Shown here one piece after another: positions 25,915 to 34,533 of a stretch of DNA of 64,000 bases. The DNA is from Mycolicibacterium arenosum. Lineage in GTDB: Bacteria > Actinomycetota > Actinomycetes > Mycobacteriales > Mycobacteriaceae. The notes under the pieces were generated by a model that saw only the letters and a program-made list of their open reading frames with translations, was not told the origin of the DNA and did not search any database. Where the stretch lies: NCBI RefSeq assembly GCF_024320865.1, contig NZ_JANDBD010000010.1, positions 1 to 64,000 of the forward strand. The letters run 5' to 3'. The translations under genes were made by a program, and so were the position numbers. Each line of letters starts with the position of its first letter. The first letter of the stretch is position 1.

Positions 25915-25985
25915 GTTCACGGCTCCCGCGCTCAAGGCATTCGCCCACTTATTTAGCAGACGTAATCACCTTATACTCCCCCGTA

Positions 25986-27533
25986 TCAGAAGGGCGGGGG
26001 TTCGTCGTCGTGCAGGTTCTTGGCGCGTTCGGCGTTGATGCGTTGGGCCTTGGCTTGGGCGCGGGTGCGTTTTCGGCGGGGCATCATCATGGAGCGGTAC
26101 GGGCTGGGCGGTGGTGGCCGGGTGGGCTGGGGTGCGGGGGTGGTGACGTCGGCGTCGGGGAACAGCAGCGTGATGCCGGGCTTGGTGGTGTAGGTGTGCC
26201 CGGTGGGCGCGGTGGTGATGACCGTCCCGTCGGGAAGTTGGACCTCCGACCACCCGGCGTGGAACGTCTTGATCAGGTGATGCTTTCGGCAATCGCACTT
26301 GAGGCCACCGGCATGCGTCGGCCCGGCCGGATACGGCACTGTGTGGTCGATGTCGGTGAATTCGGCGAGCCGGTCACAGCCCGGTGCCCGGCAGGTGAGG
26401 TCGCGCAGGCGGACGAAGTGATCGGTGGCCGCCGAGGGACGGTAGCCGGTGTCGGGGTCGGCTGTCGGGATTCGGATCGCTCGGGCTCTGCTGCCGCGGG
26501 CGATGAGGTCGGCCAGCAGGGGCGGGGGGACGACGCCGTGGCCGGGGATGATCGCCAGGGGCCGTGACTCGGGCCCGGGGTCGGGGACGGGTGGTTCCTC
26601 GACGTGGTCGTCGGTGCGGGTGTCGGCGTCGTGCTGGGCGTCCTCCTCGACCTCGTCGATGATCTCGTCGAGTTCGCCTTCCACGGTGCGGGGGCCGTGC
26701 AGATCGGACTCGGCCGCGCCACTGGTGGCGAGGGCGGTGTCGAGGGTGGCCCGGTCGGTGATGACGTGGATGCTCACACTGCTCGCCGCGGCGTCGGTGA
26801 CGGTGGCGGCGGCGCAGTCCGGGTTGCCGCATCGACACGCCAGGACGGTGGATCCGGCCATCAGCGCGGCGTGCGCGTCACCACGGCGCTGTTTGAGGGT
26901 GCGGGGGTCGTCGGGGCACACGCTGCGCGCCATCCGCCGGATCTGGGTGACGGCGATCGCGGCGTCGGGGCCGGCCATCCGACCCCAGTAGGCCACGGTG
27001 CCCGAGCCGTCGTGGCGGCCGACGACGAAGTCGCGGTCCCGGACCTGCTCGCGGACCCGGTGCACCGCGGCGGGATCGATGCGGGCGATCTCGGCGTCGA
27101 CGAGTTGCTCGAACTTCCACTCCGAGACCGGACCCCACCTGACGATGCGATCGGCCAGCACCCGATCCAACTGCGCCATCACGTCCGGATCGACGACGAG
27201 GTCGGTGCGCTTCGCGAGGATCCAGACCCGCCGCCCGGTGACCACGCCCTGCAGGAACAGGGCGTTCACGCGCGGGAACGTGTCGCGCAACATGGTCGCG
27301 ATCTCGATCTCGCCGAGCGCGCGGCCGTGACCGATGTTCAACGCGGCCGAGATCTCCGCGGCCGCCCCGTCGACGGCATCGGCGGCGGCGTCCTCGAGCT
27401 CCACGCCGTCGCGCAGCCGGCGCCGCGCCAACTCCGCGATCGCCGCGTACCTCTCCGCATCCGCAGCCGCCGACGCCCGAGCACGCGCGGTGATCGTGTC
27501 GATCAACTCCCGCGCACTCTTCGACTCGAACAT
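25986..27533 (-). CDS. DUF222/HNH-endonuclease-type protein (13E12 family)
   Basis: 515 residues. The N-terminal ~300 residues are the DUF222 helical domain (LNIGHGRALGEIEIATMLRD, VVTGRRVWILAKRTDLV). An acidic linker (about 295-330) precedes an HNH motif: LTCRAPGCDRLAEFTDIDHTVPY, then GGLKCDCRKHHLIKTF, with all His, Asn-position and zinc Cys residues. The tail is basic. These proteins are repeated in mycobacterial genomes and their nuclease role is unproven. ATG 27533 follows TAGAAT (27541-27546, minus strand) by 7 nt: leaderless. Confidence 0.85.
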   Translation of the reverse strand: MFESKSARELIDTITARARASAAADAERYAAIAELARRRLRDGVELEDAAADAVDGAAAEISAALNIGHGRALGEIEIATMLRDTFPRVNALFLQGVVTGRRVWILAKRTDLVVDPDVMAQLDRVLADRIVRWGPVSEWKFEQLVDAEIARIDPAAVHRVREQVRDRDFVVGRHDGSGTVAYWGRMAGPDAAIAVTQIRRMARSVCPDDPRTLKQRRGDAHAALMAGSTVLACRCGNPDCAAATVTDAAASSVSIHVITDRATLDTALATSGAAESDLHGPRTVEGELDEIIDEVEEDAQHDADTRTDDHVEEPPVPDPGPESRPLAIIPGHGVVPPPLLADLIARGSRARAIRIPTADPDTGYRPSAATDHFVRLRDLTCRAPGCDRLAEFTDIDHTVPYPAGPTHAGGLKCDCRKHHLIKTFHAGWSEVQLPDGTVITTAPTGHTYTTKPGITLLFPDADVTTPAPQPTRPPPPSPYRSMMMPRRKRTRAQAKAQRINAERAKNLHDDEPPPF

Positions 27534-27567
27534 GTGTTCGATTCTACGCGACGAGTCGGACAGATCG

Positions 27568-27975
27568 TTACGGGCACGGAGTCGGGATGAACAACGACCA
27601 GCACCACCCCGGCGGCAGCGGCGGCGTGAGGTTCGGCGGCGGTGGCGGCGGGGCCGGCGGGGTGTCCCCCTCGAAGATGTTGTCGGCGACGTTGCCCTGC
27701 CCGTGGTACACGTACCAGTACGTGTGGCAGACGTTCTCGTCCCAGACCACCGGGTTGATCCGCAGGTTGCCGGTCTGTACCGGTGGATCGCCGGGGCACC
27801 AGCGGCACGGCCCCTCGGGACTGTCCTCCGGACAGCCGGGCCAGGACCCCTGCGGGAACGGCGTGGCGGGCATGGCCTGCGCGGCGCCGCCGGCCATGCC
27901 GAAGCCGGTCGCGGCGACGCTGAGCGTCATCAGTGCTCCGGCGGCGAGGCGCCCGAGTCTCTGCTTCGTAGTCAT
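27568..27975 (-). CDS. Small secreted cysteine-containing protein
   Basis: 135 residues: signal peptide (residues 1-34, cleavage after AQA), then WPGCPEDSPEGPCRWCPGDPP, VWDENVCHTYWYVYHGQGNVADNIFEG, a proline run and a C-terminal WCWSLFIPTPC. It shares the WCPG / W-x-NVCHTYW / GNVAD / EG pattern and cysteine order with the protein at 10991-11380, so the two are diverged paralogues. Likely disulfide-bonded outside the cell; function unknown. Confidence 0.75.
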   Translation of the reverse strand: MTTKQRLGRLAAGALMTLSVAATGFGMAGGAAQAMPATPFPQGSWPGCPEDSPEGPCRWCPGDPPVQTGNLRINPVVWDENVCHTYWYVYHGQGNVADNIFEGDTPPAPPPPPPNLTPPLPPGWCWSLFIPTPCP

Positions 27976-28002
27976 GCCCGGAAGTACACGCGCGTGCGAG
28001 GG

Positions 28003-28644
28003 CTACCGATCACGAGTTCGCGCCAGCCAGCCGATCCGTCCCGACGCCGCCAGCAGCAGGTCGATCGCCCGGCCTCGCACCTCGGCGCCGGCGCCGAACT
28101 CGAACGCGCAGTCCGTCGCGACGAGCCGCAGACCCGCGACGAGGTCGCGGCCACCGCCCATTGCGGTGGACGCCCTGGCCTGGTAGGCGAGCGCCGCCGC
28201 GACGGCGTCGACCGGATAGTCGGCGTCGATACCCAGCGGCCTGCGGATGTCCTCGCCGTGGACGAACGCCTCCACCAGTCGCGTAGGGCGCGGCGCCGGC
28301 GGGGTCAGCGTGAGCGGCACGGCCGCACGCAGCGCGGCCAGCGTCGCGCCGGGAGTGGCCCCTCGCTCCCTGGCGATTCCGCGCTCGTTGTCGCCGTCGA
28401 AGTCGAATCCCGCCGCGATCATCCGCCGCGCGAAGCCGAGCCGCGACGTCTTCGCGGTGTCGACGAGATGGGCCACCACGTCGTGGACCGACCACCCACG
28501 GCACAGCGACGGCGTCGACCACGCGTCGTCGGGCACATCGCGGAGGTCCTCGACGAGTGCTGCCCGCTCGGCGTGCACCACCGACCACACCCGGCTCTTC
28601 TTCAGCGTCATGTCAGGTAGACCGGCCACGAGCGGGGCACTCAT
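28003..28644 (-). CDS. Maleylpyruvate-isomerase-family mycothiol-dependent protein
   Basis: 213 residues from ATG 28644 (ATG 28611 is the alternative and fits the family start MTLKKSRVW). The first half has VVHAERAALVEDLRDVPDDAW, then PSLCRGWSVHDVVAHLVDTAKTS, the metal-binding His/Glu/His bundle of the DinB/MDMPI fold; the later FVHGEDIRRPLG is also typical. Members use mycothiol in transferase or isomerase reactions. It diverges from the isocitrate lyase gene, 51 bp away. Confidence 0.75.
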   Translation of the reverse strand: MSAPLVAGLPDMTLKKSRVWSVVHAERAALVEDLRDVPDDAWSTPSLCRGWSVHDVVAHLVDTAKTSRLGFARRMIAAGFDFDGDNERGIARERGATPGATLAALRAAVPLTLTPPAPRPTRLVEAFVHGEDIRRPLGIDADYPVDAVAAALAYQARASTAMGGGRDLVAGLRLVATDCAFEFGAGAEVRGRAIDLLLAASGRIGWLARTRDR

Positions 28645-28695
28645 CGCCGTAGACTCGGTCTCCTCACTTTCCAGCTCAACGAGGAGCGCGCCACT

Positions 28696-30981
28696 ATGGC
28701 CGTCGAAGCCGATCCCACCGCCGAAACACCGTTCGAGCAAGCCGTCGCGGCCGTCCAGAAGTATTTCGACAGCCCCCGATTCGAGGGCATCACGCGGCTT
28801 TACAGCGCGCGGCAGGTCGTCGAACAACGCGGCACCATCGCGTCCGACTACTCGATCGCGCGGCAGGCTGCGGAGGCCTTCTACCCGCATCTGCGCGACT
28901 TGTTCGCTCAGAAGAAGAGCATCACCACGTTCGGTCCGTACTCCCCCGGTCAGGCCGTCGTCATGAAGCGCATGGGCATCGAGGGGATCTACCTCGGCGG
29001 GTGGGCGACCTCGGCCAAGGGGTCGATCAGCGAGGATCCCGGACCGGACCTCGCGAGCTACCCGCTGAGCCAGGTGCCCGACGAGGCCGCCGGCCTGGTG
29101 CGCGCCCTGCTGACCGCGGACCGCAACCAGCAGTACCTGCGCCTGCAGATGACCGATGAGCAGAGGGCAGCCACCCCAGCCGTCGACTACCGGCCGTTCA
29201 TCATCGCCGACGCTGACACCGGTCATGGCGGTGATCCCCACGTGCGCAACCTGATTCGGCGTTTCGTCGAGTCCGGCGTTCCCGGCTACCACATCGAGGA
29301 CCAGCGGCCGGGCACGAAGAAGTGCGGTCATCAGGGCGGAAAGGTGCTGGTGCCGTCCGACGAACAGCTCAAGCGGCTCAACACCGCTCGCTTCCAACTC
29401 GACATCATGGGCGTGCCCGGCATCATCGTCGCGCGCACCGACGCCGAGGCCGCCAACCTGATCGACAGCCGTGCCGACGAGCGCGACCAGCCGTTCATCC
29501 TCGGCGCGACCAACCTGAAGATCCCGTCGTACAAGTCGTGCTTCCTCGCGGTGATGCGGCGCTTCTACGAGCGCGGTGCCACCGACCTCAACGGCCACCT
29601 GCTCTACGCGCTACCCGAGGGCGAGTACGCCAACGCCGACGCGTGGCTGCAGCGGCAGGGCCTGCACACCGTCATCGACGAGGCCGCGGCGAGCTGGCTG
29701 GACGGCCGGGTCGCATCGGTGGACGCGGTCTACGACGACGTCGAGTCCAAGTTCATCGACGCGTGGCAGCTCGACTCGGGGCTGCAGACGTACGGCGAGG
29801 CCGTTGCGGAGCTGCTGGAATTCCGTGTCCGCGAGGGTGAATCGCCCGCCATGAAGCCCGACGAGTGGCGCACCTTCGCCGCGACCGCGCCGTTGTACAC
29901 GGCACGGGAGAAGGCGCGAGAACTCGGTGCCGACGCGGCGTGGGACGCCGAGCGCGCTAAGACCCCGGAGGGCTACTACCAGGTGCGCGGCGGCATTCCG
30001 TACGCGATCGCGAAATCGCTTGCGGCAGCACCGTTCGCGGACATCCTGTGGATGGAGACCAAGACCGCGGACCTCGCGGACGCCCGTGAGTTCGCCGAGG
30101 CGATCCACGCGGTGTACCCAGACCAGATGCTGGCGTACAACCTGTCACCGTCCTTCAACTGGGACACGACCGGGATGACCGACGACGAGATGCGGGCGTT
30201 CCCCGAGGAGATCGGCAAGCTCGGGTTCGTCTTCAACTTCATCACCTACGGCGGCCACCAGGTCGACGGTGTCGCGTGTGAGGAGTTCGCGACGTCGCTG
30301 CGTCAGGAGGGCATGCTGGCGCTCGCTCGCCTGCAGCGCAAGATGCGCCTCGTCGAATCGCCTTATCGCACACCGCAAACGCTGGTCGGCGGGCCCCGCA
30401 GCGATGCCGCGCTGGCGGCCTCGTCGGGCCGGACCGCGACGACGAAGTCGATGGGCAAGGGCTCGACGCAGCACCAGCACCTCGTCCAGACCGAGGTGCC
30501 GAAGAAGCTGCTCGAGGAGTGGCTGGCACTGTGGGGCGAGCACTACGAGATCGGCGAGAACCTGCACGTGCAACTGCGCCCGCGGCGGGCCGGTTCCGAT
30601 GTTCTCGACCTGCAGATCCTCGGCGACGGTGAGGATCCGCTGGCCAATGTCGTCGTCGACCCCATCAAGGACCGGCACGGCCGCAACATCCTCACGGTCC
30701 GCGACCAGAACACGTTCTCGGAGAAACTCCGTAAGAAGCGCCTGATGGACGTCATCCACCTCTGGCTGATCCACCGCTTCAAGCCGGAGATCGTGTACTA
30801 CGTGACGCCGACCGAGGACAACATCTACCAAACCGAGAAGATGAAGAAGCACGGCATCTTCAGCAACGTGTACCAGGAGGTCGGCGAGATCATCGTCGCC
30901 GATGTGAACCAGGCCCGCATCGACGAGTTGCTCGCCCCCGACCACGAGGCGCTGATGAAGCTGATCCGCAAGGAGGACTAG
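28696..30981 (+). CDS. aceA: Isocitrate lyase, long ICL2 type
   Basis: 761 residues with GAGGAG upstream. The catalytic KKCGH is at 208-212, inside TKKCGHQGGKVLVPSDE, and the metal site ADADTGHGGD at 171-180. The ~760-residue length with an extra C-terminal domain (from about 590) matches mycobacterial ICL2, which is split into two genes (aceAa/aceAb) in M. tuberculosis H37Rv but intact here. It cleaves isocitrate to glyoxylate and succinate for growth on fatty acids or acetate. Its stop overlaps the LysR stop on the other strand. Confidence 0.93.
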   Translation: MAVEADPTAETPFEQAVAAVQKYFDSPRFEGITRLYSARQVVEQRGTIASDYSIARQAAEAFYPHLRDLFAQKKSITTFGPYSPGQAVVMKRMGIEGIYLGGWATSAKGSISEDPGPDLASYPLSQVPDEAAGLVRALLTADRNQQYLRLQMTDEQRAATPAVDYRPFIIADADTGHGGDPHVRNLIRRFVESGVPGYHIEDQRPGTKKCGHQGGKVLVPSDEQLKRLNTARFQLDIMGVPGIIVARTDAEAANLIDSRADERDQPFILGATNLKIPSYKSCFLAVMRRFYERGATDLNGHLLYALPEGEYANADAWLQRQGLHTVIDEAAASWLDGRVASVDAVYDDVESKFIDAWQLDSGLQTYGEAVAELLEFRVREGESPAMKPDEWRTFAATAPLYTAREKARELGADAAWDAERAKTPEGYYQVRGGIPYAIAKSLAAAPFADILWMETKTADLADAREFAEAIHAVYPDQMLAYNLSPSFNWDTTGMTDDEMRAFPEEIGKLGFVFNFITYGGHQVDGVACEEFATSLRQEGMLALARLQRKMRLVESPYRTPQTLVGGPRSDAALAASSGRTATTKSMGKGSTQHQHLVQTEVPKKLLEEWLALWGEHYEIGENLHVQLRPRRAGSDVLDLQILGDGEDPLANVVVDPIKDRHGRNILTVRDQNTFSEKLRKKRLMDVIHLWLIHRFKPEIVYYVTPTEDNIYQTEKMKKHGIFSNVYQEVGEIIVADVNQARIDELLAPDHEALMKLIRKED

Positions 30982-31901
30982 CTCGACTCGCGTTCCTCCG
31001 CCGACGTCGCCGTACCCATCAACTCGTCATGCTGATCGGCCATCCGCGAGACGATGGCGTCGACCACCGCCGCGACCTCGGGCCTGCGCAACGTCTCCGA
31101 TCGCGTCACCAGCCAGTACGTCAGCCCGACCGCGACGGAATCCGGCAGCACGCGGACCAGATCGGCGTGCCGGTCCGCCATGAAACACGGCAGTAGGCCA
31201 AGACCCGATGCGGCCCTGGTGGCCTCGACGTGGACGAAGACGTTGGTCGACGTGACGGACTCCCGCATGACCGGGCCGAAAGATCGTGCGAGATCGAGGT
31301 CGTCGACCTGGAGCATCGAGTCGATGAAGTACACCAGCGGGTGCTGCGACAGTTCGCCGATGTGCGCTGGTGTGCCGAACTCGGCGAGGTAGCCGACCGA
31401 CCCGTACAAGCCGAGTCGATACTCGCCCAGCGGAATCGCCCTGGCGCGGTGCACCTGCGGCTCCCCCACCACGATCTCGATGTCGAGGCCGGACCGCTGC
31501 TGAGTGGCTCGCCGCGTCATCGTGACGATCTCGACGGCGACCCGCGGGTGTCGGCGCTGCACCGACGCGGCCGCCGGCGCGGCGATGTACGCGCTGAACC
31601 CGTCGGTGGCCGACATCCGGACGACGCCGGCGAGTTCGCGTCGGCCACCGGGTGCGGACAGCGAGCCGATCGCCGTTTCGACGGCCTCGGCGGCGGCCAG
31701 GGCGTCGCGCCCGAGATCCGTCAACTCCCAGCCGCCCGAGACCCGAGCCAGCAGTCGCCCGCCAACGGCCCGCTCAAGTGCGGCGATGCGACGCGAGATC
31801 GTCGTGTGGTTGATGCCCAGTTCGTCGGCCGCGGTGACGAAGCGGCCCGATCGCCCGACCGCCAGCAGGACTAAGAGGTCATCTGCACTAAGACGTCGCA
31901 T
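30978..31901 (-). CDS. LysR-family transcriptional regulator
   Basis: 307 residues from ATG 31901. The N-terminal winged helix RRLSADDLLVLLAVGRSGRFVTAADELGINHTTISRRIAALERAVGG is standard, followed by a periplasmic-binding-like effector domain (residues 90-290). It diverges from an MHS transporter-dehydrogenase operon with a 24-bp inverted repeat between them, so it most likely controls that operon and itself. It also ends tail-to-tail with isocitrate lyase (3-bp overlap). Confidence 0.87.
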   Translation of the reverse strand: MRRLSADDLLVLLAVGRSGRFVTAADELGINHTTISRRIAALERAVGGRLLARVSGGWELTDLGRDALAAAEAVETAIGSLSAPGGRRELAGVVRMSATDGFSAYIAAPAAASVQRRHPRVAVEIVTMTRRATQQRSGLDIEIVVGEPQVHRARAIPLGEYRLGLYGSVGYLAEFGTPAHIGELSQHPLVYFIDSMLQVDDLDLARSFGPVMRESVTSTNVFVHVEATRAASGLGLLPCFMADRHADLVRVLPDSVAVGLTYWLVTRSETLRRPEVAAVVDAIVSRMADQHDELMGTATSAEERESS

Positions 31902-31910
31902 GCCACCGGT

Positions 31911-31934
31911 CACATCTGCATTTTCGCAGACGTG
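31911..31934. promoter_or_regulatory. Candidate LysR operator
   Basis: CACATCTGC (31911-31919) and GCAGACGTG (31926-31934) form an inverted repeat with one mismatch and a 6-bp spacer, 10 bp upstream of the lysR start and about 90 bp before the transporter start. LysR proteins usually bind such T-N11-A-like palindromes between divergent genes. Confidence 0.55.
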
Positions 31935-32021
31935 TGGTGCAGGTTTGGCCATTGTTCGTGCCGGGAACCTGCAGCAATACTCAGGTTCGACTGTGTTCCC
32001 CATCACAACGAGGAGAAGCCC

Positions 32022-33362
32022 ATGAGAGCCCCCATCCCCACCGGGCTCAAGCGGGTGGTGGCCGCCTCGATGGCGGGCACCGTCGTCGAGTGGTACGAGT
32101 TCTTCCTCTACGGCACCGCGGCGACAATCGTCTTCAACAAGATCTTCTTCTCGGAGACGACGAGTGAGTTGAACGCGATCTTCCTCGCGTTCGCCACCTA
32201 CGCCGTCGGCTTCGTCGCGCGACCCGTCGGCGGTGTCGTGTTCGGGCACTACGGCGACAAGTTCGGCCGCAAGAAGCTGCTGCAGTTCAGCCTTCTCCTC
32301 GTCGGCGTCGCGACGTTCCTGATGGGTTGCCTTCCGACGTTCGGCCAGATCGGGTACTGGGCGCCGGGGCTCCTGGTGACCCTGCGCTTCATCCAGGGGT
32401 TCGCGGTCGGCGGCGAATGGGGTGGCGCGGTGCTGCTGGTCGCCGAGCACAGCCCGAACAGGCAACGGGGATTCTGGGCCAGTTGGCCGCAGGCGGGCGT
32501 GCCCGCGGGCAACATGCTCGCCACCATCGTGCTGCTGGTGCTCACCGGAACGCTATCCGACGCGGCCTTCCTCTCCTGGGGCTGGCGGGTCGCGTTCTGG
32601 CTCTCCGCGGTCGTCGTGCTCATCGGCTACTACATCCGCACCAAGGTCACCGACGCGCCGATCTTCGTCGAGGCGCAGCAGGAAGCCGAGCGGATCAAGG
32701 CCACGTCGATGTCCGTCGTCGAGGTGCTCAAGCGCTACCCGCGCGGCGTCTTCACCGCCATGGGACTGCGCTTCGGCGAGAACATCATGTACTACCTCGT
32801 CGTCACCTTCTCGATCACGTACTTGAAGACGCAGGTCGGTGCCGACACGAACTCCATCCTGCGATACCTGCTCGTCGCACACCTGGTGCACTTCGCGATA
32901 GTCCCCGTCGTCGGGCACCTCGCCGACCGGTTCGGGCGCCGGCCCGTCTACCTGATCGGGGCGATTCTCGGAGCGACGTGGGGCTTCTTCGCCTTCCCGA
33001 TGATGAACAGCGGCAACTACCTGGTGATCACCGCAGCCGTCACGCTCGGCCTGGTGATCCACGCGTTCATGTACGCGCCGCAGCCGGCGATCATGGCCGA
33101 GATGTTCCCGACCAGGATGCGCTATTCCGGTGTGTCCCTTGGCTATCAGGTCACCTCGATCGTGGCCGGATCGCTGGCACCACTCATCGCGGTGAAGCTG
33201 CTCGACATCTACGACTCGGCGGTGCCGGTGGCCATCTACCTCGCGATCGCGTGTGTCGTGACGCTCGTGGCGGTGCTGTACACCCGCGAGACCAACGGCA
33301 TCGACCTCAGGTCTCTCGACGCCGCTGACGCCGAAGACGTCGCGATCGCCGCACGCGCATGA
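32022..33362 (+). CDS. MFS transporter, metabolite:H+ symporter (MHS) type
   Basis: 446 residues with AGGAG 7 nt before the ATG. Twelve hydrophobic segments; the start VVAASMAGTVVEWYEFFLYGT and the loop GHYGDKFGRKKLL are MHS hallmarks, with FIQGFAVGGEWGGAVLL in helix 4 and the repeat loop GHLADRFGRRPVYL at helix 8/9. MHS carriers import organic acids with protons. The next gene, a hydroxybutyrate-dehydrogenase-like SDR, overlaps it by 4 bp, which suggests 3-hydroxybutyrate or a similar acid as cargo. Confidence 0.87.
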   Translation: MRAPIPTGLKRVVAASMAGTVVEWYEFFLYGTAATIVFNKIFFSETTSELNAIFLAFATYAVGFVARPVGGVVFGHYGDKFGRKKLLQFSLLLVGVATFLMGCLPTFGQIGYWAPGLLVTLRFIQGFAVGGEWGGAVLLVAEHSPNRQRGFWASWPQAGVPAGNMLATIVLLVLTGTLSDAAFLSWGWRVAFWLSAVVVLIGYYIRTKVTDAPIFVEAQQEAERIKATSMSVVEVLKRYPRGVFTAMGLRFGENIMYYLVVTFSITYLKTQVGADTNSILRYLLVAHLVHFAIVPVVGHLADRFGRRPVYLIGAILGATWGFFAFPMMNSGNYLVITAAVTLGLVIHAFMYAPQPAIMAEMFPTRMRYSGVSLGYQVTSIVAGSLAPLIAVKLLDIYDSAVPVAIYLAIACVVTLVAVLYTRETNGIDLRSLDAADAEDVAIAARA

Positions 33363-34105
33363 CCGACCTGAACGGGCGCACCGCCCTGGTGACCGGCGGC
33401 GGAAGCGGTATCGGGGCGGCCTGTGCGCGCGAACTGGCGAGCCGCGGTGCGCATGTCACGGTGGTCGACGTCGACGACGCGGCGGCCAAGTCGTTGGCCG
33501 ACGAGATCGGCGGAACCCCTTGGGTGCTCGACCTTCTCGACGTCGAAGCCCTCGAGAGTCTGGAGTTGTGCACTGACATCCTGGTGAACAACGCCGGGGT
33601 GCAGCACGTCGCGGCCATCGAGGACTTCCCGCCCGCGAAGTTCCGGGACATGCTCGCCCTGATGGTCGAGGCGCCCTTCCTGCTCATCCGCGCAGCGCTA
33701 CCGCACATGTGCGGCAACGGGTTCGGCCGCGTCGTCAACGTGTCGTCGGTGCACGGCCTGCGAGCATCCGAGTTCAAGGTCGCTTACGTGACCGCGAAGC
33801 ACGGACTCGAGGGGCTGTCGAAGGTGACCGCACTCGAGGGTGGCCGGCACGGTGTGACGAGCAACTGCGTCAACCCCGGTTACGTGCGCACCCCGTTGGT
33901 CGCCAAGCAGATCGCCGATCAGGCGCGCGCGCACGGGATCCCCGAGGACGACGTGGTGTCGGAGGTGTTGCTCACCGAGTCCGCCGTCAAGCGTCTCGTC
34001 GAACCGGAGGAGGTCGCGTCACTCGTCGGCTGGCTGGCGTCGCCCGCGGCCGGGATGGTGACCGGTGCGTCCTACACGATGGACGGCGGCTGGAGCGCCC
34101 GCTAG
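33359..34105 (+). CDS. Short-chain dehydrogenase, 3-hydroxybutyrate-dehydrogenase-like
   Basis: 248 residues. Cofactor motif TGGGSGIG near residue 12, NNAG at about 78-81, catalytic Ser in VVNVSSVHG, and YVTAKHG (Tyr and Lys). VHGLRASEFKVAYVTAKHG, then LEGGRHGVTSNCVNPGYVRTPLV, is typical of BdhA-type D-3-hydroxybutyrate dehydrogenases. It oxidises the hydroxy acid with NAD+ to acetoacetate. The start lies in the transporter stop (ATGA), so import and first oxidation step are coupled. Confidence 0.8.
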   Translation: MTDLNGRTALVTGGGSGIGAACARELASRGAHVTVVDVDDAAAKSLADEIGGTPWVLDLLDVEALESLELCTDILVNNAGVQHVAAIEDFPPAKFRDMLALMVEAPFLLIRAALPHMCGNGFGRVVNVSSVHGLRASEFKVAYVTAKHGLEGLSKVTALEGGRHGVTSNCVNPGYVRTPLVAKQIADQARAHGIPEDDVVSEVLLTESAVKRLVEPEEVASLVGWLASPAAGMVTGASYTMDGGWSAR

Positions 34106-34196
34106 CCGTTCAGCTCCCGTTAAGCGTCGATCTCACCGAGAGCTTCGCCGCAGGATAGGGTGTCCACAGTCGGGAGTGACGATAAGGAGTGTGGCG

Positions 34197-34502
34197 GTGG
34201 CCCTCAAGCGCGGAATGGTTCTCTTGGGATGCGCGGCAGCCGTGGCGTTCGGATCGGTGCTCAGCGCCTCCCCCGCAGCCGCCAAGGAATGCCCCTGGGG
34301 TACGTCCCCGACCCGCTGGGAGGGTGTCTGCTCACCCGGCGGCAGCGGCGGTACGGCCGGCGGGGGCGCCCCCATCGCGCCCGCCCCGGCGGCAGGTGGC
34401 GCCAGGATCGTGAACACGCCCGGCTCGCTCAGCACCGTCAACGGCATCCCGTGCACCGAGGAGCACTACGGCACGTGTCTCGCGATGATCCAGAACAACT
34501 AG
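34197..34502 (+). CDS. Small secreted protein
   Basis: 101 residues from GTG 34197, chosen because AAGGAG ends 7 nt upstream. A signal peptide (GMVLLGCAAAVAFGSVLSASPAAA) is followed by KECPWGTSPTRWEGVCSPGG, a Gly/Pro/Ala-rich linker and a C-terminal IPCTEEHYGTCLAMIQ. Four cysteines, probably in two disulfides. TAGGGT at 34156-34161 is a plausible -10 box with a short leader. Function unknown. Confidence 0.7.
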   Translation: MALKRGMVLLGCAAAVAFGSVLSASPAAAKECPWGTSPTRWEGVCSPGGSGGTAGGGAPIAPAPAAGGARIVNTPGSLSTVNGIPCTEEHYGTCLAMIQNN

Positions 34503-34533
34503 CAGCGCCGTCGAACCCGCTGCTGCCCCGCGA

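Noticed and set aside
25304..26000. Search for a jetD nuclease after jetC
   Set aside because: Only a 98-residue protein and a small secreted protein are present, both on the other strand; neither resembles a toprim nuclease.
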